From assembly GCA_021782195.1 (NCBI GenBank), contig JAJXVI010000071.1, forward strand, positions 1 through 8,550: a stretch of 8,550 nucleotides of DNA, read 5' to 3'. Below the pieces are notes generated by a model. That model saw nothing but the letters and a program-made list of their open reading frames with translations, did not search any database and was not told the origin of the DNA. The DNA is from a bacterium. GTDB lineage: Bacteria > Vulcanimicrobiota > Xenobia > RGZZ01. Numbering within the stretch: position 1 is the first letter of the stretch; every line of letters begins with the position of its first letter. Both the position numbers and the translations under genes were made by a program. Shown piece by piece: positions 1 through 5,792 of this stretch.

Positions 1-672
1 GGGGATCGGTTATTGATTGAAGATTTGAACTTCAAGTTGCCTCCAGGAGGGATCGTGGGCATCATTGGTCCGAACGGGGCCGGAAAGTCCACCCTGTTCA
101 AAATGATTACGGGTCAGGAAACCCCTGATGAGGGCGCCATACGGGTCGGAGATTCCGTTGTGTTGGGCTTTGTCGACCAATCCCGAGATACGCTGAATCC
201 CGCCAAAACCGTGTGGGAGGAAATCTCCGAAGGCCATGATGAAATTGATATCGGAAAGCGGAAAATGCAAAGCCGCGCCTACTGTGCAAGCTTTAACTTT
301 AAGGGCACGGATCAACAGAAAAAAGTGGGTCAGCTCTCCGGTGGAGAACGCAACCGAGTCCACTTGGCAAAAATGCTGAAATCCGGCGTGAACGTACTTT
401 TACTGGACGAGCCCACCAACGACTTGGACATCGATACCCTTCGCGCCCTGGAAGAAGCCCTTCTGGAATATGCGGGCTGCGCTGTTATTATCAGCCATGA
501 TCGCTGGTTCCTCGACCGCATTGCGACCCACATCCTCGCCTTCGAAGGAGAGGGACAGGTCGTCTTCTACCCCGGCAACTACTCCGAGTACGAGGAAGAT
601 CGCAAGCGCCGCCTCGGCGACAAAGCGTTCGCTCCTCACGAGTACCGCCACCGAGCCGCGGCACAGGCGTAA
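1..672 (+). CDS. ettA: EttA-type ABC-F ATPase, 3' part (partial)
   Basis: This is the C-terminal ATP-binding domain of an ABC-F protein, which binds the ribosomal E site and gates the first translation steps according to ATP/ADP level (family knowledge). The frame is open from base 1, so the first ABC domain and the interdomain linker lie upstream of the window. In the 223 visible codons the order is Walker [10 protein letters not shown] (about residues 23-31), signature LSGGER (112-117), Walker B LLLDEP followed by TNDLD (133-143), and the H-switch ISHDRWF (164-170). The tail ...[16 protein letters not shown] is typical of EttA and no transmembrane segment is present, so this is a cytosolic factor and not a transporter. 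GC is unusual: by hand count lines 1-60 and 241-300 are 50% and 43%, but 601-660 is 72%. Confidence in family is high; EttA versus another ABC-F subfamily is likely but not proven. Confidence 0.93.
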   Translation, partial: GDRLLIEDLNFKLPPGGIVGIIGPNGAGKSTLFKMITGQETPDEGAIRVGDSVVLGFVDQSRDTLNPAKTVWEEISEGHDEIDIGKRKMQSRAYCASFNFKGTDQQKKVGQLSGGERNRVHLAKMLKSGVNVLLLDEPTNDLDIDTLRALEEALLEYAGCAVIISHDRWFLDRIATHILAFEGEGQVVFYPGNYSEYEEDRKRRLGDKAFAPHEYRHRAAAQA

Positions 673-693
673 TGCGCGCCTCGCCCGTCCTTT

Positions 694-747
694 GTGCGAG
701 CGACGAGCGGCGCGGACGCTGCGCGAGCGACGAGCGGCGCGGACGCG
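694..747. repeat. 27-bp-period direct repeat between ettA and aroE
   Basis: Two tandem copies begin at 694 and 721. Bases 696-719 and 723-746 are identical over 24 bp (core gagcgacgagcggcgcggac). The repeat fills about half of the 121-base gap between the ettA stop and the aroE start. The period is a multiple of three, so the frame stays open on the plus strand and would read a repeated RERRAART, but this lies upstream of the expected AroE N-terminus. I see no terminator or promoter in the gap. Confidence 0.85.
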
Positions 748-793
748 CGACGCGACGTGCGCCTGCCGTCCGCGCGGTGGGACGTGGCCGCCC

Positions 794-1678
794 GTGGTGA
801 CGTGCGTCGGACTGGTGGGCCACCCCGTCCACCACTCGGTCTCGCCTGCCATGCACGAGGCCGCCTTCGCGCACCTCGGCCTCGACTGGTACTACCTCCC
901 GTTCGACGTGCACCCCGACCGCCTGGGGGACGCGGTGCGCGGCCTGGGTGCTTTGGGTTTTGCGGGCGTCAACGTCACGGTACCGCACAAGGAAGCCGTG
1001 CTAGGACTGGCCGACCTCGTGGAGGAAAGTGCACGCGTGGTCGGCGCAGCCAACACGCTCCTCTTCCGTGACGGTGCGGTACAGGCGACAAACACCGACG
1101 TGGCCGGCTTTACCGAAGCCGTAAACCTCGGGTTCGGCCCGGCCACACTAGCCGGCGCCCGCATTGTCGTGGTCGGCGCCGGAGGGGCCGCGCGGGCGGT
1201 AGTGGGCGCCTGCATCGCGGCCGGCGCCCACCGCGTGGAAGTGCTCAACCGCACCATAGAGCGCGCCACCAACCTCGTCGCGTCCTTCGGTGCGCAACGC
1301 GATGCGTCCCCGCACGCCCAACGCGAAGCGTCCCGCACACAACTCTACGCAAGATCTACCAATGTTTTTGCGGAGGCGGTCGTCGACGCAGACCTGGTGG
1401 TGCAGACGACCTCCTGCGGTATGGACCCGGCCAGAACACAGACGCCGGTGCGATGGCCGCGACGTGTGTCTCCTGATACGTGCGTCTTCGACTGCATCTA
1501 CGCGCCCGCCATGACGCTCTTTCTGCAGGAGGCACGCGCCGCGGGAGCGCGCACCCACGGCGGACTCGGCATGCTTGTGGCCCAGGGCGCACTCGCGTTC
1601 GAACGATGGACGCGACACACCGCTCCCCGTACAGTCATGCTCGAGGCGGCCGCGAAAGCGCTCCACGCACGAGCGTGA
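794..1678 (+). CDS. aroE: Shikimate 5-dehydrogenase
   Basis: AroE reduces 3-dehydroshikimate to shikimate with NADPH, the fourth step of the chorismate pathway. The 294-residue frame shows the substrate-binding HSVSP (residues 14-18), VNVTVPHKE with catalytic Lys66, NTDVAGF with Asp102, the dinucleotide-binding GAGGAARAV (128-136), NRT (152-154) for NADP phosphate contact, and the C-terminal MLVAQGALAFE with Gln264. The frame is open far upstream, to 470, but the family normally begins just before the first beta strand (here CVGLVGHP), so I chose the GTG at 794. A GTG at 797 is equally possible, and GGTGGGA about 12 bases upstream is a weak ribosome site. Length is somewhat above the usual 270-285 because residues about 167-190 form a low-complexity insertion carrying a 24-bp duplication. 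Every recognised active-site residue is intact, so the gene should work. Confidence 0.95.
   Translation: MVTCVGLVGHPVHHSVSPAMHEAAFAHLGLDWYYLPFDVHPDRLGDAVRGLGALGFAGVNVTVPHKEAVLGLADLVEESARVVGAANTLLFRDGAVQATNTDVAGFTEAVNLGFGPATLAGARIVVVGAGGAARAVVGACIAAGAHRVEVLNRTIERATNLVASFGAQRDASPHAQREASRTQLYARSTNVFAEAVVDADLVVQTTSCGMDPARTQTPVRWPRRVSPDTCVFDCIYAPAMTLFLQEARAAGARTHGGLGMLVAQGALAFERWTRHTAPRTVMLEAAAKALHARA
1292..1333. repeat. 24-bp-period imperfect duplication inside aroE
   Basis: Bases 1292-1309 and 1316-1333 match at 16 of 18 positions, encoding AQRDAS and AQREAS separated by two codons. It sits after the NRT motif, where AroE proteins usually run straight from the NADP-binding strand and helix into the next strand. 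It looks like a surface loop lengthened by slippage. Confidence 0.75.
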
Positions 1679-1746
1679 CCTGTCCGCTGGCACCATCCCC
1701 TGGCCCCTCGAAATTCCCGCAACACGCCGAAAATCGTGCAGGGTAG

Positions 1747-1760
1747 AAGGGAGGGCGGCG
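1747..1760 (+). promoter_or_regulatory. Strong ribosome-binding site setting a TTG start
   Basis: AAGGGAGGG at 1747-1755 contains GGGAGG six bases before the TTG at 1761. No ATG or GTG near this point gives a better N-terminus, so the Shine-Dalgarno site decides the start of the first membrane protein. Confidence 0.65.
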
Positions 1761-1799
1761 TTGCTCAACACACTGTACACATTGCTCAACACACTGTAC
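1761..1799. repeat. 21-bp-period direct repeat at the start of the first membrane protein
   Basis: The 18-bp sequence ttgctcaacacactgtac occurs perfectly at 1761-1778 and 1782-1799. It encodes LLNTLYT then LLNTLYR, so the first seven codons, including the TTG start, are duplicated in frame. The second TTG (1782) could serve as an alternative start but lacks its own Shine-Dalgarno site. Confidence 0.9.
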
Positions 1800-2714
1800 C
1801 GTCACTTTCCGTTTGACCTGACGAGCAACTTTACGTTTCTCCTGGTCTACGCAGCACTCAGTATTGCAACCTTGAAGGTCGCGGGTGCGGCAGGGTCATC
1901 CGTAATCAAAATCCTTGACTCGATGTCGCCCCGGCCGGTCTCGCCCTTGTTCACCAGCACCTCAGTTCCCCCGCCGGAGGGTGTCAAGATTGTAGCGTGG
2001 GTGCGAGGCGGAAAAAAGCGCCTCGCCGAGTGGATCATCGGTCGAGAGATCGCACGAGGCTGGCTCGTCCACAACAATGGCACCTACTCGATAAACCGGC
2101 CTGACAACGACACAACGCCACCATTGACTGAGTTTGAGACATACTCAGACTCAGACTTTAAGGTTGAGTTTGAGGTTAAGTTTAAGGTTCATCTCGACGT
2201 GGCGGCCTTCTATGTCGCGGAAGAGGTTGCATGTGACGAAGAAGAGAAAATACGCGAAACCCTGCGTAAAGAGCACCTGCTGCCACACCCTGCAGTGCGA
2301 TTCCTGGCGACGGTCGTTTTCTGGGTCGGAGCCCTGTTCCTGCAGGCCGTTGGCATAGTACGCCTGTGCTGGTGGGTAGGTACGGGTCACGATGGCTTTG
2401 TCTCGCTCATATCAGTGGTTTGCGAAGTGCTCCTGGTACTGTTTGTCAGCATGGCAATGGGAAACGCGTTGACGAAGGAAAAACATGCACGACTCCAGAC
2501 TTGGGCCAATCGGATCGCGAACGAAGCCCTCGCGTGCCGAAATGGAGTACTTGCCGGACAGCGTCACGACCCCGCCGAGATCGAGCTTGCCATTGCGCTC
2601 GACGGCGCCGAAGTGACGCGATCCATCGAAGCTTTCATTCCCTTCCAGACATTCTTTTCCGACCCACTGCGCGCACCACGGCCATCGAACACACCAACGA
2701 GTTCTGCAAAGTAG
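1761..2714 (+). CDS. TIGR04222-like membrane protein, copy 1
   Basis: This 317-residue protein has unknown biochemical function. It shows a hydrophobic segment at about residues 24-44, a soluble domain with GVKIVAWVRGGKKRLAEW...ARGWL (74-102), a helix EEEKIRETLRKEHLLP (160-175), two further membrane spans (about 180-205 and 211-234), and a C-terminal DPAEIELAIALDGAEV (270-285). This order, especially an A-x-x-RGG-x-x-R motif before a winged-helix-like helix pair and the late ALDG/ALFG-type strand, is how I recognise the TIGR04222 family. That recognition is from memory, with no profile search. The start is TTG at 1761, set by the Shine-Dalgarno site; the frame is open back to 1575 but that part overlaps aroE. 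It pairs with a paralogue at 3809-4777, which shares FPF(D/N) and YxALSI near the N-terminus and has almost the same length (317 and 322). Its middle is lower in GC than its neighbours (45% by hand count over 2101-2160), suggesting separate history. Confidence 0.75.
   Translation: MLNTLYTLLNTLYRHFPFDLTSNFTFLLVYAALSIATLKVAGAAGSSVIKILDSMSPRPVSPLFTSTSVPPPEGVKIVAWVRGGKKRLAEWIIGREIARGWLVHNNGTYSINRPDNDTTPPLTEFETYSDSDFKVEFEVKFKVHLDVAAFYVAEEVACDEEEKIRETLRKEHLLPHPAVRFLATVVFWVGALFLQAVGIVRLCWWVGTGHDGFVSLISVVCEVLLVLFVSMAMGNALTKEKHARLQTWANRIANEALACRNGVLAGQRHDPAEIELAIALDGAEVTRSIEAFIPFQTFFSDPLRAPRPSNTPTSSAK
2157..2192. repeat. Three imperfect 12-bp repeats encoding FKVE-like units
   Basis: Three tandem units of the form tttRaggttRag (2157-2168, 2169-2180, 2181-2192) encode FKVE, FEVK and FKVH, residues 133-144 of the first membrane protein. 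Hydrophobic and charged residues alternate, which fits a long exposed beta strand. The paralogue at 3809 has no equivalent, so this is copy-specific. Confidence 0.7.
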
Positions 2715-2767
2715 AAGTATTGATCAGGGAGCAGAGTCAGTCCTGTTGCCGATGAGAGATCCGGCTC

Positions 2768-2796
2768 GCACGCAACCATCGTGGTTCGCTGCGTGC
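2768..2796. repeat. Imperfect inverted repeat in the 2715-3089 gap
   Basis: GCACGC plus AACCA (2768-2778) can pair with TGGTT (2782-2786) and GCGTGC (2791-2796) around a TCG loop, with a four-base bulge (2787-2790). That gives 11 pairs. No run of T follows, so it is not a standard intrinsic terminator; it starts 54 bases after the stop of the upstream gene and could be a weak RNA stem or a protein-binding site. Confidence 0.4.
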
Positions 2797-3075
2797 ATCG
2801 TCGTGTGCTGAGCCTCCGCCGACATAACCGGTGAAAGAGCGCGCGCCACGGCCGTGACATCCATGAAAGCGCCGTCGTGTGCGCGCTCCATCGCCGCGGC
2901 CTGCGAATGCGGGAAATCCGTTGCCGAACGAGAATCAAGCGACAGGACCAGGAGTCCGGCCCGAAAGCCTCACAGCGTGCGCTGCGCAGGTACACCCAAC
3001 TGGTCTTGCAGTGGCTCGGCCAACCTCCCGGACCCCACGCGCTGATCGACGCGACCCTTTCGGCCGCGTCTCTAG

Positions 3076-3089
3076 AAGGAGGCGACGAG
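3076..3089 (+). promoter_or_regulatory. Strong ribosome-binding site setting a GTG start
   Basis: AAGGAGG (3076-3082) is followed after seven bases by GTG at 3090. This nearly perfect Shine-Dalgarno site is the best in the window. It fixes the nucleotidyltransferase-like gene at 3090 in preference to the longer frame that is open from 2835. Confidence 0.75.
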
Positions 3090-3812
3090 GTGAACCACCA
3101 TGCCCCGCAAAGTGCGCTGCCCCCCGAGGCGCGTACCGTGCTGCACGACCTTGGAAGAGCACTCCGGGAGGTCCTCGGGGCGAATCTGGTTGGCGTCGTC
3201 GCATTCGGGGCCGCCGTTCGAGGTGACTGGGGGGCTGACCGAAACGACCTGGAAATCGCCGTGGTCCTGGTCAACGACACGCCTGCTTCCTTTGACCAGA
3301 TGCGTCCGCTCTTGCGTGGAAGCAACGAGGAACGGCAAATCAAAGCGCTGGTCCTGGTGGACTCAGAGATTCCGCACTCGCTCGACTGTTTTTCGGTGCT
3401 TTTCGATGACATCCGGCGCTGCCACGAGCTGATTGTCGGGCACAACCCGTTTGCATCGATGCAGATTCCGTACGAACACCTCCGCGTGGGAATCGAGCAC
3501 AATCTGCACGATGCCACGCTGCGTCTAAGGGGCGCACGCTTTGAAGAAGCCGACTCGCGCGAAGCGCTCGCCCATACGGTACGGCGCACGGTGCGCCACG
3601 TGCGCACCGCGCTGCACGCGCTCCTCTGTCTTCAGCACGTCAGCAGCGGCAACACGCTCGGCGAGGTGCTCGACCGCGCGGGACACGTGTACGGGATTGA
3701 CGTTCGTCCCCTGCTCGACGTGAACGCCGATCCCCGGCACGCGCTCGAAACGCTCAATGCGCTCCTTCGGCGCTCTGCAAACGACGTGGACACCCCTGGC
3801 GACTGGCAGTGA
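3090..3812 (+). CDS. Nucleotidyltransferase-fold protein with altered active site
   Basis: The 240-residue product carries an N-terminal region resembling the polymerase-beta/MNT nucleotidyltransferase fold: NLVGVVAFGAAVRGDW (residues 32-47) followed by DLEIAVVL (53-60). In active members these correspond to G-S-x-A-R-G and D-x-D. Here the Ser is Ala41 and the second Asp is Glu55, so catalysis is doubtful, although Glu could still bind metal. The remainder (about 105-235) is mainly helical with two long helices (124-150 and 157-183), like the HEPN or substrate-binding bundles that often follow this fold. No membrane segment is seen. The stop overlaps the GTG of the next gene (GTGA), so the two are probably translationally coupled. 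Substrate and role are unknown; family assignment rests on the glycine motif and strand pattern only. An antitoxin-like, aminoglycoside-adenylyltransferase-like or pseudoenzyme role are all possible. Confidence 0.65.
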   Translation: MNHHAPQSALPPEARTVLHDLGRALREVLGANLVGVVAFGAAVRGDWGADRNDLEIAVVLVNDTPASFDQMRPLLRGSNEERQIKALVLVDSEIPHSLDCFSVLFDDIRRCHELIVGHNPFASMQIPYEHLRVGIEHNLHDATLRLRGARFEEADSREALAHTVRRTVRHVRTALHALLCLQHVSSGNTLGEVLDRAGHVYGIDVRPLLDVNADPRHALETLNALLRRSANDVDTPGDWQ

Positions 3813-4777
3813 CGCACGCGCCGGCCGACTTCTTCCCGTTCAACATCGAGCGCGATTCGGTCTTCCTCGCATTCTACGGAGCCCTCTCGATTTTCGCGAT
3901 CCAGGCCGTCTACCGCCAGGCCACACGCACGCGCAATGCCCCTCTGGAAAATCGGCCCATTACGTCTTCCAGGCTGTTTACGAACGGAACGATGCCCACC
4001 GCCGAAGCCTGCGAAGCGATAGCCATGATTCGCGACGGCGCAAATCGCATTTCCGAGTGGCTCATCGCCGTGGCCCTTGCCGAAGGTTGGCTCGCACGCC
4101 CGAGTCACGCCGCCTTTGAACTGGACACGACCCGTGCGCTCGAAAGCGGGCCCCAGAAGACCTACCGTGACCGCCTTGCGGCCATCGCGGGTTCCGAGAC
4201 CGGCGCGCTCATCTCCACCGACGTCATCGTCTACACGGCGCTGCTCGTCGCACGCAACGAGGAACGAACAATCCGGGAGAAGCTGATTCGCCTTCACCTT
4301 CTACCCGATCCTTCGGAGCAGCGCTCCCTGTCGTATGGGTTCTGGGCCACAGCGCTTGCCATCGCGGGCATCGCGGCCGTGCGGTGGTGGCGAAACGTGT
4401 CAATGCACCGCCCCGTCGGATTTCTCTCGCTCGAGATGCTGTTCGCGATGGCGGCGACCGCGATTGCGTACGACAGAGTCGTGAGCCGCCCGACCGGTCG
4501 CGTCGCTGGATACCTGCGCATGCTGGAAGAAACGACAGCGGACATGCGCCGCGACGTTCGCGCCGGACTTCGCGTCGACCCGCTCGAGGTGGGACTGGCC
4601 GTCGCCATCGAAGGAATCGGCGTGATCTCCGACGTGGAAGCTTTTCGCCTGCTCTTACCCGGGTCGCTTGCGGTCGAACCCGGCGACGGCGCGGGGGACG
4701 GCGCAGGGGACGGTGCGGGGGACGGTGCGGGCGATGTCCGCGCCCAGTGCGCTCCTCCGCGTGCGGATGTGCCCTGA
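3809..4777 (+). CDS. TIGR04222-like membrane protein, copy 2, with GDGA-repeat tail
   Basis: This 322-residue paralogue of the product of 1761-2714 has the same layout: FFPFN then a hydrophobic segment (about residues 16-36), the soluble block CEAIAMIRDGANRISEW...AEGWL (68-95), the helix NEERTIREKLIRLHLLP (150-166), two membrane spans (about 174-194 and 203-222) and VDPLEVGLAVAIEGIG (256-271). Where copy 1 has RGG, this copy has RDG. Its tail (291-310) is four GDGA units and a final GD, followed by one Cys. As I recall, TIGR04222 proteins often end in Gly-rich, sometimes Cys-containing tails, so this may be a family trait; that is unverified. The GTG start at 3809 overlaps the preceding stop. 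Two different copies in one cluster suggest a heterodimer or two distinct membrane partners. Function unknown. Confidence 0.75.
   Translation: MTHAPADFFPFNIERDSVFLAFYGALSIFAIQAVYRQATRTRNAPLENRPITSSRLFTNGTMPTAEACEAIAMIRDGANRISEWLIAVALAEGWLARPSHAAFELDTTRALESGPQKTYRDRLAAIAGSETGALISTDVIVYTALLVARNEERTIREKLIRLHLLPDPSEQRSLSYGFWATALAIAGIAAVRWWRNVSMHRPVGFLSLEMLFAMAATAIAYDRVVSRPTGRVAGYLRMLEETTADMRRDVRAGLRVDPLEVGLAVAIEGIGVISDVEAFRLLLPGSLAVEPGDGAGDGAGDGAGDGAGDVRAQCAPPRADVP
4682..4735. repeat. 12-bp tandem repeat encoding (GDGA)4
   Basis: Four tandem 12-bp units of the form ggYgMNgggGAc run from 4682 to 4729 and a partial fifth to 4735, all in frame, encoding GDGA repeats. The last copies lie directly before the ATG at 4734 in another frame, and the GGGGGA at 4717-4722 is the only purine-rich element available as a ribosome site for that ATG. 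Copy-number change by slippage would therefore touch both genes. Confidence 0.9.
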
Positions 4778-5792
4778 GCCCGTGTTCAGGATCACCACGC
4801 GTCAGATACCGCTCGACCTGATTGTGGCGCTGTGCACCGTCATCGCCGTGGCGATCGGCTACGGCATCGTCTTCGGCAGCGTCCGCGCGTCACTTGCAGA
4901 CGTGAACACGGCCTCGATTCGGCCGGTCGGGCCGAGTGAACCGGACCCTTCTCCACTCTACGTCGATCCGAGGGCTCGGGGGATTGTCGGTCCGCTGCCC
5001 GACACCGACCCCCACACCTGGGTATATCTTCCCGGACGGGTCATCATCGAATCGCTGAAACGCGTGGACAGTCTTTCCACGACCGCGCTTTCCAGAGCGC
5101 AAGCCGAACAGATCTGCGCCGCAATCGAGTCGCGCCGCGTCGTTGATGGAAACCTCGAATCAGCCGACTCCGACATCGCCACCGACTACCTGGAAGAACC
5201 CCTCCTCCCGGAGCTCGGAAATCCGATAGAGAGCATCAAACGAGCACTGTTCACGACCTTCAACGACGTGCTCACGCCGTCGCAACTGGAATGGCTGAAG
5301 GAACACCGACACGACCTGCCTCACATCAAGTTTTCGGCACGCGCGCTCTGTGGCATGATTGAGGAGACGCTGCGCACCCACCCGGGCATCCTGGGTCCAC
5401 ACACGCCTGACCGTGACGCGATGCCATCCGCGCCTCTTCCTCTCCAGTGGGACTGGTCAAGCCCGGAGATTGCAGCCGGGTTGCTCGCCCTTCGCGACAG
5501 CCCCTGTCCCGTCACCCGCGCACAGGCCAGAATGCTCAAGGGACCCACACGCGCATACATGCAGGTGGAAGAAAGGATTGGAGACGTCCTCTGCAAGGCG
5601 ACCTCGTCACTTCGCACCCCACAGCAGAGGGCCGTGGTGAAATTACTCGACACGGTACGACGGACCGACGTCGAACCGACGCGTGACCCCGCGGAAGATC
5701 TGTTCAGCGATCTCAACAACCTTGGACGTCACCGCCCTGGTTCATCCCATGCACCCGCTGTCAGAAGCGGCCGGGAAGGGGCGTCAAAATGA
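4734..5792 (+). CDS. Single-pass membrane protein with two LTxxQ-like helical repeats
   Basis: I do not recognise this 352-residue protein. It begins with a basic stretch and one membrane span (about residues 26-49, DLIVALCTVIAVAIGYGIVF), then a Pro-rich linker (62-100), so most of it probably lies outside the cytoplasm. The rest is helical and contains two similar segments: LSRAQAEQI...VLTPSQLEWL (119-188) and VTRAQARML...LRTPQQRAVV (260-302). Each holds a T/S-x-A/x-Q helix start and then a T-P-x-Q helix start, recalling the LTxxQ motifs of Spy/CpxP-type periplasmic proteins, but without enough similarity to assign that family. The start is uncertain: ATG 4734 (44-base overlap with the upstream gene), GTG 4761 or ATG 4767. 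The stop overlaps the next ATG (ATGA). Position in the coupled gene run suggests a partner of the neighbouring membrane proteins. Confidence 0.7.
   Translation: MSAPSALLRVRMCPEPVFRITTRQIPLDLIVALCTVIAVAIGYGIVFGSVRASLADVNTASIRPVGPSEPDPSPLYVDPRARGIVGPLPDTDPHTWVYLPGRVIIESLKRVDSLSTTALSRAQAEQICAAIESRRVVDGNLESADSDIATDYLEEPLLPELGNPIESIKRALFTTFNDVLTPSQLEWLKEHRHDLPHIKFSARALCGMIEETLRTHPGILGPHTPDRDAMPSAPLPLQWDWSSPEIAAGLLALRDSPCPVTRAQARMLKGPTRAYMQVEERIGDVLCKATSSLRTPQQRAVVKLLDTVRRTDVEPTRDPAEDLFSDLNNLGRHRPGSSHAPAVRSGREGASK
5776..5788 (+). promoter_or_regulatory. Ribosome-binding site for the sulfatase-like gene
   Basis: AAGGGG at 5776-5781 lies seven bases before the ATG at 5789, inside the last codons of the preceding gene. 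Together with the ATGA overlap it supports coupled translation from this start. Confidence 0.6.

Larger units (their letters stand above)
2715..3089. other. 375-base gap without a firm gene
   Basis: No RNA gene, clear promoter or T-tract terminator is visible here. On the plus strand the frame of the following gene is open from 2835, so an N-terminal extension of that gene cannot be excluded, but the strong Shine-Dalgarno site at 3076-3082 argues for a start at 3090. Two short open frames exist: 2752-2811 (19 codons, MRDPARTQ...) and 2863-3045 (60 codons, ATG, six Cys). Neither has a good ribosome site or a recognisable product. The gap could hold a promoter for the downstream genes or the remains of a decayed gene. 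Confidence 0.5.

Noticed and set aside
694..747. CRISPR-like repeat
   Set aside because: Only two directly abutting copies with no unique spacers; it is a simple tandem duplication.
470..793. N-terminal extension of AroE
   Set aside because: It overlaps ettA and reads as Arg/Ser/Thr-rich nonsense; AroE proteins begin at the strand found at 797 onward.
2877..2930. Resemblance of ALHRRGLRMREI to a transposase helix-turn-helix start
   Set aside because: The match is about a dozen residues, is not followed by the expected second helix, and no other transposase remains or terminal repeats are near.
2863..3045. Cys-containing 60-codon frame as a second precursor peptide
   Set aside because: No ribosome site, Ser/Arg-rich late part and no modification enzyme in the same orientation; the overlapping frame is equally open.
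2564..3607. Minus-strand open frame of 347 codons
   Set aside because: Product is Arg/Ser-rich without domain pattern, and it runs opposite the nucleotidyltransferase-like gene, which has a strong ribosome site and coupled neighbour.
4668..4733. Earlier start for the LTxxQ-repeat protein
   Set aside because: The extra residues are just the GDGA-encoding repeat read in another frame (RGT-rich) and no ribosome site precedes it.
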